From contig NZ_CP091056.1 of the NCBI RefSeq assembly GCF_021535045.1, positions 744,001 to 808,000 on the forward strand: a stretch of 64,000 bases of DNA, read 5' to 3'. A program made the position numbers and the translations under genes. This document shows positions 37,430 through 51,100 of this stretch, one piece after another. Each line of letters opens with the position of its first letter. Position 1 is the stretch's first letter. The stretch comes from Ornithinimicrobium sp. INDO-MA30-4 (GTDB lineage Bacteria; Actinomycetota; Actinomycetes; Actinomycetales; Dermatophilaceae). The notes beneath the pieces were generated by a model. That model ran no database searches. It saw nothing but the letters and a program-made list of their open reading frames with translations, and was not told the origin of the DNA.

Positions 37430-40400
37430 TCAGAGCGCCCGCCCCTCCGAAGTCCGCTCAGACGGACCACGATGGGACTGCACAACCTTGGCCGCGGCGT
37501 TCGTACTGCGGATCTCGGTGAGCGCTGCTTCGGCCCTCGCGTGATCAATTCGCTGCGCCGTGGCCTCGGGCCGGAGCCCAAGGGCTCGGCGTCGTGACGG
37601 CGTATCGGTCGCGATACGCGGCGATCGTCCCCGCCGCCAACTGCCACCTCTCACGCCCCGATGCAGCGGCAGGAGCTTCACCGAGTGACGCGATCCATTG
37701 CGCATCATCTGCGATTGCTTTGCCGAGCACTGCGTCGGCTCGCTGCGTGATGAGGTCACGACGTTCATCGAGCGCCTGACGCATGTCATCAGCAACCGGT
37801 CCCATCGCTTCGGGTACGAGCCCGGCGATGAGCCTGGGCACCTTGCGTGTGCGGCCTGATCCAGCTGGTCGCGCGGTGGCGTCGATAACTCGGTGTCGGA
37901 TGACGGCAGCGATGTCGTCCGCATCGCCAAAGCCACGCGCACGGACGAGACGTGGGAGCAAGTTGGCCAAGTCATGATGGTTGGCTTCAGCTCGGCGCAG
38001 CTCTGCGCTCAAGGGGCCGAACGCATCCGAGCCAATGACCTCATCCACTTCTTCTGCATTGAGGCCGGATGTCCGCACCAGAGCCGCCCACCGGTCGCGT
38101 TGCGCTGCCGCGGCGATCGTCTCATATTCTGCGGCGAGCTGTGCGATCGTTCCCCAGGACTCTTGTTCGACGGCGATCGTTTCATGCGCAGAGAGCTCGG
38201 CGCCCACGTGCTGGAGGATGCTGATAAGCACGCTGCGGCCGGTGACTTCATCGTTCTGTCCCGGATGCGGGCCATCGTGGGATGCGTCGGGTTTATCCAC
38301 AGCGACGTAGGCGACGTTGGCATCACGACCCCGTGTCATAGCCACGTAGAGAGTCTCCTGGTCATGGTCGAGTCGACGAGCACGTGGGCAGTATCGGTGG
38401 TGAGGCCTTGCGCCCGGAAGGAGGTGACCGCGTAGCCGAGTTCGACGTGCTCCGCGACGTACTCCGTTGGAAGGAGGACGCTGGATCCCCAGGAACCTCC
38501 GGTGCGTCGAACCAGCATCGATCCATCGCGTCGAACATCGACGACGTTCCAGCGATCCCCGTTGCGCACCCAGCCTCGCCCTGCCAGTAGGCGGCGATCA
38601 TTGCGCCGAGTGATGACGGTGTCACCGCACGCCGCATAGTTTCCATCGTGCAGCTCCGATTCACGGATCCCGTGAACGGTTCCGTCGAGAATGAGATCGG
38701 TCCGTGCGCGGTTATTGAGCGCGGTCACGGATTCGTTGGAGTCTGAGACGAGAACCGTTGCGAGCCCCGCGACGAGATCGGTGCGCCATGCGGCGTAGGC
38801 AGCATCGATCATGCTTTCGGTGTCACCGTCAACGATTCGATCGTGCGCGTCGTAGGTGTCGATAACTTCGGTATGACCGTGTCGAAGATCGAGAGACGCA
38901 CGCTTTTCCCAGTCGTGCGTGAAGCGGTGAACGTCGACGAGTTCGGGAACCTCATCGCGGTCGTAGGTGAGCAGTCCGAATGCACCGCCCGCGTCGACCG
39001 CCTGGAGCTGCGCAAAGTCGCCGACGAGTAACACTTTTGCCCCAGCCTCAGCAGCGAGCTGGGCGATTCGGTCCAGCGACAGCGTCCCCGCGAGTGACGC
39101 CTCATCAACGATGACGAGCTGACCTGGCTGAACGCCGACGTCTGCCTGGAGATGGCTCTGCCACCATTTTGCCGTGTTCTCGGTTGCGATACCGAGATCC
39201 TCGGCGAGCACATGTGCCGCACTCGACGATGGCGCAAGTCCAACGACAGATCCTGCGCCATGTGCCTTCTCCCACGCTCGGCGCAGCGCGTTCATCGCGG
39301 TCGTTTTCCCGGCACCAGCGGGGCCGACAAGCAGATCGACGATGCGACCGGAAACCGCGATCTCCATCAGCGCGGATGCTTGGTCCTCGCCCAGTACCAA
39401 TCCCGCACGGTCAGGCTTCCGCACGATGCGTTCGACCGTCTCCAGCGAGACAGTCGGGCCCGTTGTTGTGTGCGCGAGTTGAAGCAGGCGCTCCTCGGCG
39501 TCGAGCAACTCACCAGACGAGAACACCGTGGAGTTCTTCGACCGAAACACCGACGTCTCGTCACTCCTGCGAAAGACGGCAGGGCTGAATGCCAGTTCGG
39601 GCGGCGTGAGCCGAATCGACACAGCCTCAGCAGCATCCACAACCATGCCAATGATCGCCTCACGATCGCGGGTGCTCGCGAAACGGTACCGCATCGTTTG
39701 CCGAGCAGCTTCGGCCGTGAGATTCCACCGGCGCCACGTCGAACGCTTCTCCCCAACTACAGTCACAACGCTCTGTCCCAGCCCACGAACGACGTCAAGC
39801 GGCACATCATCCGCCCGCAGGAGCAACGGCACCTCATTCGCCGCGACCATTCGTGCCCAGCCGGTTGCATCGCCACCAAGGATGTTGCCCGCCCGCCGCC
39901 TCCACTGCGCGGTGAGGTCGGCGAGCGAATGGATCTCCTTCTCCGGTCGTGTCGCGAGCGTCGCCTGGGCACGTAGCTTGATGATCGTCGCGCTGGAGGG
40001 TTGCCTGCCGTGCTTCTCCACGTACGCAGCGATGAGACGATCCTTCTCCTCATTGATATGCCGCGAACGCGACGAGAACTCGGACACAAGTTGTTCAGGG
40101 ACCTTAGCGATGGCCCATGCCGCGTTGCGGTCCCGTCCGCGATCACGCGTTTCCCACTCAACGCCGAAGAGCCGCGTGAGGTGATCCGCGAACACCGCTT
40201 CGTGGAACTCAGAGAGCGCCACCGTCGCAGCATGGAGGGGACGACCGTCCAGGCTTCGCCACTTGTTGTCGAGCACGGTCTGCACCTTGTTGCTGATGAC
40301 GACGTGCGTGTGCAGATGCGGGTCGCCCGATCGTGAGTCGTAGTGGTCATACGCTGTTGCGATCAACCCGCGCACGTCGACCTGCGCAACGGCACCATCC

Positions 40401-40983
40401 CCAGGGGTTGCACCGGCGCGAGTGGCTGCAACCTCGCGCTCCATGAACGCAACCACCTCTGCAACCGCCGCATGGTGCGCGTTGACGATGAGAGATTGCG
40501 TTCCCGCGTCAGCCACTGCCCACAGCACGGAGGCGGACTTCGGGATGGAGAAGGTGAAGTCGTATCCGGCCACTGCTCGTCGAGTGCCACGCTCGGATTC
40601 CTCCGCTTCGATCGCCGCGACTGCTCGGGCCCGAGCGATAGGACTCAGCTCCGGATCGAGCGCGCTGACTCGCTCACCAACCCGCTCAGCCGCCGATTTG
40701 TAAGCCGGGTACGCGCGCCAAGCGGCTCGCCCGTGACAGGATCACGACCCATGCCAATCAACAGCTGAAGCTGCGCCTCGGTGACTTCATCGCCGTCGCT
40801 TAGTTGCCCACTTCCGAGTGCCGCGAGGCCGCTGCCCATCCATCGCCCCGGTGGCGTGCCGTCCGCGTTGTAATACCTCGTCAACGGGGTCGAAAGGTCC
40901 CGATCGCCGTCACCGGCAGCCACCGTGCGCAGCAGATACTTGTAGCCGTCGCCCGCCGACATCACCCGCATCGACACCGTCAC
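37430..40983 (-). CDS. traA: MobF-family relaxase/helicase TraA (about three frameshifts)
   Basis: This is a protein of about 1,180 residues for conjugative DNA processing. The N-terminus has MRVMSAGDGYKYLLRTVAAG and the tyrosine region LTRYYNADGTPPGRWMGSG. After a break near 40650 come the TrwC relaxase core AGYDFTFSIPKSASVLWAVA and the three-His motif SGDPHLHTHVVISNK. The helicase half has Walker A LLVGPAGAGKTTAMNALR, Walker B GQLVIVDEASLAG and AVTSFRAQGLT. Frames change again near 38340 (ETLYVAMTRGRDANVAYVAV) and 37545. A GAGGGAAGG site precedes the GTG start. It implies the island can be mobilised by nicking at an oriT that I could not locate. Confidence 0.85.
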
Positions 40984-41105
40984 CGCAGCTCACCTTCCCT
41001 CCATCAAGGAGGAGGTAAACAAGCAGGATCGGCTACTTCAGAGATCACACGCGAGTGGTCGCGACCTCGATCTGCAAGACGCGTGGTGGCGCTGAAGGCA
41101 GCGCC

Positions 41106-42373
41106 TCAGGTGAAGATTTCAACGCCGCGATAGCGAACGCCGTACCGTGTGCCGAATCGTTCCGCAGCGCGGCCAATTGCCGGAGCTGGAACGTCCAAGT
41201 ACTTCAGAATCACGAGAGTCAGCACGATCCAGTTGGCGTCCCGGATACCGCGCAGCAAGACGCCATTTTCCCAGATGTCGCTCGAAACCGCGTGAGCAAT
41301 GGTATTTCGAGCCTTGAGAAATTGCTTTGTCCATTCTTCAATGGAGACCCGCGCTTGCTGGCAGACGTCGTCATCGACATGTCGGATGAGCTGCTCCACT
41401 TTCGAACGGAATGTGGTCCTCCCAAGATCGCCCTTGAGCTGCGCCACTGCCTCCTTCTGCGCGCGGTCGAGGCCCGTCAACGATTCCAGAGCTTCGAGAA
41501 TCGGCCTAGATTCGTCGGGGCTTAATCGCGGAGCTTCGTGTTGTTGAAGCGCTGTGGCGACTGACTCAATTGCCGCGGAGCTGAGGATCACGTCTGCGTC
41601 GACATATCCCGGCTGGTACCGCAACCCCGCGAGGATCTGGAGGACTGGTTTCCATTCACTGTATGCCGCCCACCACCGCTCGATCGTGTGTTGAATCCAG
41701 TCACCTGCGAATCTCAGCGTGTACTCAACCGGCTTGCGCGTCGGACGCTCAAACGGCGCGTATTTGTCTCGCCCAAAGATGTTCACGGTCTGCCCGGACC
41801 TGTCAGTTGCGACTAGTGTGAGTTGTCCGCACGGCAGGTCAGCCGCGAATGTGAGCATCGCCTGAAAGACGGCGAGCTGAGTCTCAAAGCTCTCCAGCGG
41901 AACCGGCTCCGGCGCAACCAACGTGATCGAGTTCTCTCCGCTGCGTAGCGTCGCTTCCATTGCGACGCTCCGTCAATCGCCGGGAACACCAACGGTTGCC
42001 CAGGGCTCCGAGCCGCTCCATCCTCGTGGCGATAGGAACAGGCCGACGCCAGGTGCTCGAATGTCGCCGTCACGGTTGTGTAGTGAGCATCATCCACGGC
42101 TGATCCGACCCTGAGTTCATCGACTCGCAACCCTATGTCACCGTCGATCCCGAAGACTGTTCCACGTATGAGCGTCGGTGTCCCGTCAAGAGATGCTGTG
42201 AGGACTCGTACGCCAGGCTGCCCTGTCGCATACGAGAAGCTACGCGGTGACTTGAGGATCCACCTCCCGCCGCGTTCAACAACTTCGGCTGTGCCGTCGC
42301 GTGCGCCACCACCGATCGACTCAAATTCGACCGAGGTCGATGGCCACTGAAAGTGCTCCGAGAATAGCGCCAC
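41106..42373 (-). CDS. HEPN-domain protein, ApeA-like (frameshift near 41960)
   Basis: This protein of about 420 residues is the last gene of the R-M operon, 8 bases after Res. The N-terminal piece (to ~41960) is a beta-rich domain (EFESIGGGARDGTAEVVERG, RGTVFGIDGDIGLRV). The C-terminal piece has a helical HEPN domain with the RNase motif KARNTIAHAVSS (R-N-x3-H) after QARVSIEEWTKQF. The arrangement resembles ApeA-type abortive-infection proteins, but the N-terminal domain match is weak. A role as a ribonuclease effector backing up restriction is inferred. Confidence 0.65.
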
Positions 42374-42381
42374 AGATCGAC

Positions 42382-45300
42382 CTACGCGGTCACGAGCTGC
42401 ATCAGCTCGGTGTAGTCGGTAACGACGTCGTAGGTCACGTCTTGGCCGTTCTTCTCGCTAATGGACGCGAAGAACTTGCGGGCGCACTCGATCTTGGCGT
42501 CCTCCACACCCTTGAGCTGAAGGGTCGAAAGTGAGCCCTTGGTTTCAGCAACGAAGTAGACGTGCTTGACGCTGCCCTCTGTGAATGCGATCGCCCAGTC
42601 GGGGTTGTAATCTCCCACCGGAGTCGGGATGAAGAACCCGCGCGGGAGCTTCGCGTAAACAGCGACCTCCGTACTTGTGTCCAGCTCGGTGACGAACGCG
42701 CGCTCGATCTTCGAGTCGGTCACTACGAAGTCGTAAACGTGCTTCTTGAGCTTGTCGCCCGCCTTGCTAAAGTCCTGCTCGGTTTGATTCTCAGTGAAGA
42801 TCGCCGAGTCGAACCGGTCCTCCAGCGTGTCGTACGCCAAGTGCTCGACGATGACAGTCGCCTTCTGCTCGTTGATCAGCCTCGCAGCCTCGGTGATGAA
42901 CTGCTCCGGGTTGAGCCGGAACTTCCCGAACGTGCCCGGCGCCACGCCTCGCAAGATCGCGGCAACCGTACGACGGGTGAGCTGGGTCTTCTCGGTGATC
43001 TCACCAAGCAAGTCGTACTTCACTTGCGATCCCGCGCTCACGGTCTCGGTGTGGGTCTGCGTGGACGACACCGCGAACCCCGAGCCGCCCGCGAGGTCGT
43101 CAGCCTCCAACTTCTCGCGCTGCTGCCCTGCTTGGACGACGTACTGCATAGCGGCGACGTTCAGGTGCTTATCGAGATGGTCGGCGGACTTGCGGATCAG
43201 TTCGGCCGAGTCGAACTCGACTTGGTAGACCGCCTTGTGGTTGATCCGGCCCCAGAGTTCCTGGAATTCCTTCTTGGCGAAGTTGGCTTCGTTGAGCGGG
43301 ATCTTCTTCGGCTTGCGGTCGTCGGTGATCTCCGGCGCCGCGACGTTTAGAGCGTCAACTAGTTCGGCAACCTGGTAAAGTACGGCTGCAGCGCGGCTGG
43401 CAGCTCGGGTATCTCAGGCAATTCGGCCCGACCGAGCCACTTGTCGGTGAGGTGCTGCTCGTAGTCGATAAAGGCATTAATCGTCAGCCAGTGCTGGAGC
43501 TGTTTTGCCTCGTCTAGCGTGATCGTGTGAAGGGTTCCGGTTGGAACATCCTCAACAGTCTTGCCGACGAAGTACTCGGGGGTAGCCTTGCGCGGTCGGG
43601 CAGCTAGGGACTCCGAAATCTCCTTCTGGAGTCCGGCAACGAAATCGGTGTACGACTCGTCGGTGACCACTGTCAACTCGTTGATGTTATGCACAGTGGC
43701 GGGGTTGTCCATGCGTGTGCCGTGCTGGTCGACGGCGAGGCGCAGGCCGCGGCCGATCTCTTGGCGCCGGGAGACAGTGTTGTCGCTCTTCTTGAGCATG
43801 CCCATGACGAACACGTTGGGATTGTCCCAGCCCTCGCGCAGCGCGGAGTGGGAGAAGATGAACCGGACTGGCTCTGTGAACGAGAGCAGTCGCTCTTTGT
43901 CCTTCAGGATCAGGTCGTACGCATCGATGTCGTTCGACTGCCCCTTGTCGTCGCCACGGCCAGAGACATTGCCGTCAACTTGATGCTTGGATTTCTTGTC
44001 GATCGAGAAGTATCCCTCGTGCACCTGTCGGACTTCGTCGCGTCGCAAGTACTGCTGGAACTCTTCAGTCGCGTTATCGATGGCCAGCTCTCCGAGTACC
44101 TCGTCGCGGATCGCAGCGAACTCCTCCTCGAATGTTCGGGCGTAGTCACCGAGGGTGTCTTCACGGCTGTAGTCGCGGTATTTGGCAACTTCGTCGATGA
44201 AGAAGAGCGAAAGCACCTTGATGCCCTGGCTGAACAATTCGCGTTCCTTGTCTAGATGCGCACGGATGACCTCCCGAATTTGGATGCGTCGCTTCGTCTC
44301 CTCGGTGACGTCGCGGTCGGCGAGTTGTCCGGCGATGATGACGTCGCCGTTACTCAGCTCGATTACGTCACGGTTCGCGTCGATCTCGGTGATGAACAAG
44401 CCCTTGTAGGCCTCAATTCCGTTCGACACATCGTGCAGGTTCGCACCCACGTCGAGGCGCTTAACCTGACGTTTGATCCCAGTCTGAGTCTGCACTTCGA
44501 TCTCGATTCGAGCACGCGGCTTCGTGCCCTTGGCGATCTCGATTGCGTCCAGATACAGGTAAGCGGTGGATCCAGCCAAGCCCTTTACGGTGATACCGCG
44601 CACCGCGATCTTCTTGACCAACTTCTGGTTGTACGCGTCCAAGGCGTCGAGCCGGTGCACCTTCGTGTGCTCCACCTTGTGCGTTGCCGAGTACCGCAAC
44701 ATCATCAGGCCGTGGAAGCGCGAAAGCGCATCGAGGGACTTCGCAGCACCAATCTTCTGCGGCTCATCAATGATCACGATAGGTCGGTTCGCTGCGATCA
44801 CGTCAATTGGACGCCGCGACTGGAAGTCGTCGAGCACGTCGTAGATGCGACGGTTATCCTTGCCGGTCGCATTGAATGCCTGGATGTTGATGATCATCAC
44901 CTGTACCCCGGCGTCGGAGCTGAAGCGCTCGATCTCATGCAGCTGAGAAGAGTTGTAGATGAACGATCGTGGCTTGGTCCCGTAAAGCTGCTGGAAATGC
45001 TCGGAAGTGACGTCAAACGATTTCTTGATACCCTCACGGATCGCAACCGAGGGCACGACGACGATGTACTTCGACCAGCCGTACCGCTTGTGAAGCTCCA
45101 GAATCGTCTTGATGTAGACGTAGGTCTTTCCGGTTCCCGTCTCCATTTCAACGTCCAGGTTCGGAGTCCCTGGGGCTGCCTTGCTATCGACAAGCGTCGT
45201 CGACAGCGGCAGGTTGCGAGACCGCTGAACCTTATGGACGTTCTCCAGCAGCTGAGTAGTGGAGAGCGCGATGTCGGCGTTCCGAAGCCCAGAGTCGGGC

Positions 45301-45461
45301 GTATCGTTCGTCTCGAACAACGTCGGGTTCGAGGCAGGCGTCACCTTGCCAGGGTCGATTCGATACGAGATGCCGTCGCGCTTGGGCTGCCCCTCGAAAA
45401 TCTCGACAACCGAGTCGACAGCGTCGGTCTGGTACTGCTGGACCTTGAACTGTAGTTTCAT
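42382..45461 (-). CDS. res: Type III restriction enzyme, Res subunit (frameshift near 43363)
   Basis: This is a DEAD-like helicase-nuclease of about 1,027 residues. Motif I is [16 protein letters not shown], motif [15 protein letters not shown], motif [11 protein letters not shown], and motif [19 protein letters not shown] after [17 protein letters not shown]. One added T in TTT converts the premature ending FTRLPN into [11 protein letters not shown] and continues into the C-terminal endonuclease domain. There [11 protein letters not shown] and [11 protein letters not shown] fit a PD-(D/E)xK site. It acts with Mod to cut unmethylated, head-to-head sites. Confidence 0.88.
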
Positions 45462-45466
45462 CCCGA

Positions 45467-47434
45467 TCAGATCGCCTTCACGTCGGTCGCCGGTGACACT
45501 TCGCGGAAGACCTGCTCCGCGTTGATCCGCGCGTCATCGGACGCGAAGCCGGGGTCACGGAAGACCGCGCGCAGCGGCCGCAGCCTTGCGATCGCGTGTA
45601 CAAGCTCCGGAGTCACCTCGCTGTCGAAGCACGCAATTAACGCGCCTTCCTCGATGATAAATACCTCTCGGCCATCGATCAGCTCGACCGTGATAGCCAT
45701 TGTGAGTTCGAGCCCCCAGTCGAGCAACACCTGGAAGAGGAGATCTTCACTAGAGCGATCGCCCTTGACGCTGCCTTCAAGCTGATTGAGCGCAAGCTGA
45801 TCCGTGTCGTCCGGGCTGCGGAGCACATCGGCCATACTGCTTGTGTCAATGCGAAGTGTTCGGAATCCAGAATCCAGGCGTTGTGCGTTGGAGGCAGATT
45901 CCTTTCTAATCTGTGCTGCCGCACGTCGAACCCTCTCGCGAGCTATCGCCGCGACGGAGGAGTAACCCTGTTTTGCCGCTTCGGACTTCGGATTCGTAGT
46001 CTCGTCGAGTTGCACGAGAATGAACTGGCGCGATCCGCCGTCCTTGACGTTCTGCAACATAACTGCGTGAGCAGTGGTCCCCGATCCGGCGAAAAAGTCG
46101 AGGACAATATCATTCTTGTCCGTACCAAACTCAATTATCTTCCGCAGCACTTGTTCATCTTTTGGATTCTCGAACACTGCTCCACCGAGCAAAGACTTCA
46201 GGCGGCCACTCGCTCCGCGACCATCGAGGTAGAACACGCTATAAGGGATTTCGTCCTCGGCGTCAGCTAAGTACCGCTTATATGTAGGACGAGTTGACTC
46301 ATCGGCACCAAACCTAATCCTGCCCTCGGCCAATAACGCGTCCATCTGTTCAGGAGCGTACCTCCAACCATGCTCCGGCATGCTCACCGCCTTCCCAGTA
46401 TTCGGGTGGACCACGTCATACTTTGAGCGGGAGGTTGGAGAATTCTTCGAGAGGTCCGACGGGAAGTAGACGCCTCGAGAGTCGATCGCCGAATAGTGCT
46501 TGTGTCGCTTGGCAGGTTCGTCTTCGCCAAGTTGCCGATACCAGGCGCGTAGCGCCCCTCAATAGCTGCATCATCGACTCCATGCACCCTGCGCAATCTC
46601 GCGTATTCGGAGTAGATTTCATCAAGCCCCTCCTTACGTGTTCGCCACAAACCGACCTTGCTAACGAGGCTCGCCATATTTCTGGCATATACTAGAATGT
46701 ACTCATGTGACGACGAGATGAATTTCGAGTCGTTCTTACGCCCAGCGGCCCAAACCATTGAGCCAACAAAATTGGATTCACCAAAGATCTCGGACGCAAC
46801 GCGATGTAAATTTCCATCTCAGCGTCATTGATAGAGATGAATATCGCGCCGTCATCGGTCAGAAGGTTGCGAGCTAATTTCAACCTAGGGAGAATCATGC
46901 TGAGCCAGTCGCTGTGGAAGCGGCCGTTAGATTCCGTGTTAGCGCTCAGACGTGCCCCTGCGTCATCAACTTGTCCAGATCGGCGAAGGTAATCGTCCGT
47001 GTTCTCGGCGAAATCATCGTTGTAAACGAAGTCGTTCCCTGTGTTGTATGGCGGATCGATGTAGATCAGCTTGATCTTGCCCAGGTACGACTCCTGGAGG
47101 AGCTTGAGCGCATTGAGGTTGTCGCCTTCAATGAAGAGGTTTTGGTGGTGTCGAAGTCGAGCGACTCTTCGCGGACGGGACGCAGCGTCTTGGAGATCGG
47201 CGCGTTGGCGGCGAATGCGGCGGCGCGCTTGCCCGGCCAGTCGAGCTGGTAGCGCTCCTGCGGCCCTTCTACGACATGGCCGGAGAGTTCCTGGCGCAAC
47301 AGATCGAAGTCGACGGCCATCTTGACGTTACCGTCAGCGTCGACGGTCTCAGTCACGACGGTCGGGAACAGTTCGGCGAGCTTGTCGATGTTGGCATCGG
47401 TCAGGTCTGGCGACGTCATTCGTAGTTTCTCCAC
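45467..47434 (-). CDS. mod: Type III DNA methyltransferase, Mod subunit (about three frameshifts)
   Basis: This is a beta-class N6-adenine methyltransferase of about 650 residues. The N-terminus is [20 protein letters not shown]; after a break in AAAA near 47140 come [20 protein letters not shown] and motif [21 protein letters not shown]. Later pieces hold [28 protein letters not shown] and motif [20 protein letters not shown]. The target-recognition region lies between 46.4 and 46.9 kb, where the frame breaks cluster, so its specificity cannot be read reliably. The GTG at 47434 lies 3 bases after the DUF4391 stop; an ATG at 47419 is the alternative. Confidence 0.86.
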
Positions 47435-47437
47435 GGG

Positions 47438-48102
47438 TTACCTCTGCTGTTCGAGTTCTTGTTGTCTAGTTTTGAGGGTGCGGCGCAGCTCGATCTTGCG
47501 GTTGAGCTGCGGCTCGGTGCGGAGATTGCGCTCAAAGCGGTAATCTCGCGTTCGAGCTTTCGCACGGTTGCCAGCCTGTCTGCAACCTCTGACATCTCCT
47601 CACCGGGCCGTACCGTCACCGGAGTTAGCGGCACCAGAATTGCGGCGTAAAGAGTGGTCAAGCCAATTGCTGTAGGGAGCGATTGCCGTTTTACGTCAGC
47701 GGGGAGCCAACCGGTCGAGTAGTAGGCACTGAGCTTCGAGGCACCCGAGCCGAGCTGCTTGTGTGCTGCGACCATCCTGATCTGGGGTTCGCCAGCTGTT
47801 GCTCGCGTGATCTCGAAGATGATCGGGTACTGGATGGCATTGTCGATCGCAGACAGGACCTGATCGGCGACCTCACCGGTCTTGGCGTCGATATGAAAGA
47901 CCTGGATCTCAGGGACACTCGTGCTGCCGGGGAGGTTGATGGTGGATTCGGCGAGCTTGTAGGCCCAGGTAATGCGCTGGACTTCGGACACAAACTTCTC
48001 ACGCACAGCGGTGGTGACATTGCCGTACTCGTAGAACTTCTCCTTGGGAACACGGCTGCCGAACTTCGCTGCGACAGGCCATTTGTATAGCAGATCAACC
48101 AT
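47438..48102 (-). CDS. DUF4391 protein of the R-M operon (frameshift near 47535)
   Basis: This is a protein of about 222 residues starting MVDLLYKWPVAAKFGSRVPK, with EKFVSEVQRITWAYKLAEST, PEIQVFHIDAKTG and KLSAYYSTGWLPADVKRQSL, all typical of DUF4391. The raw frame ends in an unrelated tail; adding one T to TTT gives ITAFERNLRTEPQLNRKIEL, the usual coiled C-terminus, with a stop at 47438. In the raw sequence it is in frame with the upstream helicase, so a fusion is possible. Biochemical function is unknown; the family travels with helicase and type III genes. Confidence 0.75.
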
Positions 48103-51100
48103 TGGTCTGCATCCCCGTGGAGGGTCCACAATGGCGACGAATGCGATCAGCTCGAAGTCGTCGAGGCCTGCAATGGTCTGGGTCAGGGCGGTGGTTTGGC
48201 CTCCGGTGAAGAGGCTGTCGATGTCGCGTTCTTCTGTGACGTCGATCATCGAATGGATCGCATCTGTCAGGAGCCCGGAGTACTTGCCCATCTGCGCACC
48301 CTCATGCGTAGCTGCGTTGAACGCATGCACGACATCGGAGACTGGTTCGTCGTAGGGGCGGCATCCGACGCGGAGCAAGTCGAGTAGGTGCTTGGCCTCG
48401 GTGTGGTCGGCGATGACGTTGCCTTCGTCGTCCAGGTAGACGAGATAGTGCGGGTGAAGCCGGTTACCACGGTTGCCGCTCTTCCCGGTGAGTTGAGCAT
48501 CGTCTGCGTTCACGCTGCGCAGCGCAAAGATCACACCCGGCTTTAGGCCCTTCGCGGCGTCCGCAGGAACGACGGCGTGCAGGCCCTGGGTACGCCTGCG
48601 AGATCTCCGTTGTCCTTGATGTAGCCGAGCAGATCCATCCGGAAGTCGTTGAGCCCGAGGTCAGTGATCGAGACACCGGTGCGCACGTCTTCAAGCTCAA
48701 TGACCTCATCCTGGAGCTTACGGAGCTGTTCTTTACGGAACGCTGCATCGGAATTTTCCAGGGTGAGGACGTTGTCATCGGCGGTACCCGCCACGTCAGC
48801 GATGACCATGCGGTTCTCAACCCGCTCTTTGAGGTTGATGTACTCGTCGAGAGAAATGTCGGGCCAGAAGTTGACCAGCTGTATCTGAGCATTGGTGGAG
48901 CCGATGCGGTCGATACGCCCAAACCGCTGGATGATCCGGACCGGGTTCCAGTGGATGTCGTAGTTGATCAGATAGTCGCAGTCCTGGAGGTTTTGCCCTC
49001 GCTGATGACATCGGTGCCGATGAGCACGTCCAGTTCACGCGTCTCTTTCGGCATGGTGAGGTGCCGTTGCTTCGACTTTGGTGAGAACATGGCCATGACC
49101 TGCTGGAAGTCGAATCCGGTGCCGAGAGTGGCCTTAGCGCCGTGGCTGCCGCCCGTAATGACGGCCGTCTCCAGTCCGGCGTCGGCGAGCACGGGGGCGA
49201 GCTCACGGTAAAGGTAGTTCGCGGTGTCCGCGAACGCCGAAAAGACTAGCACTTTGTGGTTGCCAGGGTTGATCGGATCTGCGACCTTCTCGGTGATGAG
49301 TTGCTTGATTCTCTGGAGCTTCAGGTCATGGGCCGGAGTGACCTTGCGCATCTCATCAAGCAGTTCTCGAAGAGTCTCGCGATCGTTCCATAGGTCCCGC
49401 TGCCAGGACTCAATGTCGATGTCGTCGAGGTCGATCTTAATCTTCTCCCCGAACGAAATGGCCTCGATGTTTGCGTCGTCCTCATCATCGAGGTCGAAGT
49501 CAAGCCCGGTGAGGTCGGCGCTGAGGTCGGTGGGAGCTCCTGCGTGAGAATCGAGGCGTCGCAGGGTGCGGTCCACTGACTCCTCGATCTTGCTTACGGT
49601 CAGGCGGAAGGCTTCGACTGAACTCTCCAGTCGCTTGAGAAGGTTCACCGTCATGAGTTTCTTCAGACCTTGCTCGCGCCCGGCTTGGCCCAGGTTGGAG
49701 CGGGCGCTACCTGTTGTGACGTTATACAGATCCTCGTACTTACTCATCCGGCTTGGGAATACGTAGGCCATCGGAGGTAGACGGCGAGGGTGAGCGCTTG
49801 GAGTTGCTCGAAGATGTCGTTGAAGTCCGGCACATCCGTTAGGTCGGTGAGCGGTGCGCGGATCGAGAGCGGTGGGAGGCGTTCGGGAAAGGCACCGATC
49901 TCGGTGGTGTCGTAGAACGCCTGGATGTGCTTTCGTGAGCGGGCAATCGTCACCGCGTCGAGTAGTTCGAAGAAGTCGAAGTCGAGCATCTTGAGGATGC
50001 GGTCCGTGGTGCGATCTTGAGGGTCGAGTTTGGACCACTCGTTGAAGACTCGCTGCGCGTCGCTGAAGACTTTCTCTACGGTGGTCGAGAGGTTCAGATG
50101 CTGGGCGAGGTTCTCGGATTCTCCCTCGTAGGCGAGTTGGAGCTGGTTCTTCAGGTCGTTGAAGCGATTGTTTACCGGAGTTGCCGAGAGCATCAGCACC
50201 TTGGTCTTCACGCCTTCTCGGATGACCTGCCGCATAAGCCGCTGATAGCGCGACTCCTTCTCCTCGGCGTAGTCGGCGTTACGGAAGTTGTGCGACTCAT
50301 CGATGACGACCAAGTCGTAGTTGCCCCAGTTGATCCGATCCAGTCTCAGGCCGAGCGACTCGCCGCGTGTACGGGAAAGGTCGGTATGGGCCAGGACGTC
50401 GTAGTTAAACCGATCAGAGGCAAAAATGTTCGTCGTGAGGTTTGCGTTGTAGTTTGTCCAGTTATCGGAAAGCTTCTTCGGCGCAAGCACGAGCACCGAC
50501 TTGTTGCGCAGCTCGTAGTACTTGATCACCGCCAGTGCTGTGAAGGTCTTACCCAGACCGACACTGTCGGCGAGGATGCAGCCGTTGTAGGTCTCAAGCT
50601 TGTTGATGATCCCGGTAGCCGCATCGCGCTGGAAGTTGTAGAGGCTCTGCCAGACCTTCGTGTCTTGATAGCCGGTGCGATCGTTCGGCAGGACATCTTC
50701 GTTGATGTCGTCAAGAAACTCCGCGAACAGGTTGTACAGGACTAAGAAGTAGATGCGCGCTGGGGCATTCTCCGCATACACGCTGGCAATGTGGTCATGG
50801 ACCGTCTGAGTGACATCGTCGAGCTGATCGGGATTGTGCCAGATTTGGTCAAATAGCTGGAGGTACTGGGACGTCATCGGCGCCTCATCAACGCGTTGCA
50901 CCATGTTCGACACAGCGTTGCCCCGCTCGTAGCCAAGGTCGGCCGTGGTGAAGCCTTGCAGAGACGTGTAAGCAGCACTGTCGCCAACGACTGCGAACTG
51001 TTGCATCGGGTTGCTGGTTGCGTTCGAGCGAAACGTGACCTTGCGGCGTATCCAGTCGGCACATTCTTTCGCCACTGCACGCTGGGTGAGTTGGTTGCGC

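Noticed and set aside
42562..43350. A 262-codon plus-strand open frame opposite the Res nuclease domain
   Set aside because: It is antisense to PD-(D/E)xK sequence, with low-complexity Leu/Val/Asp content.
44256..45455. A 399-codon open frame on the plus strand opposite the restriction gene
   Set aside because: It is exactly antisense to the conserved helicase domain of res, has no recognisable domain and reflects GC-biased codon use on the other strand.
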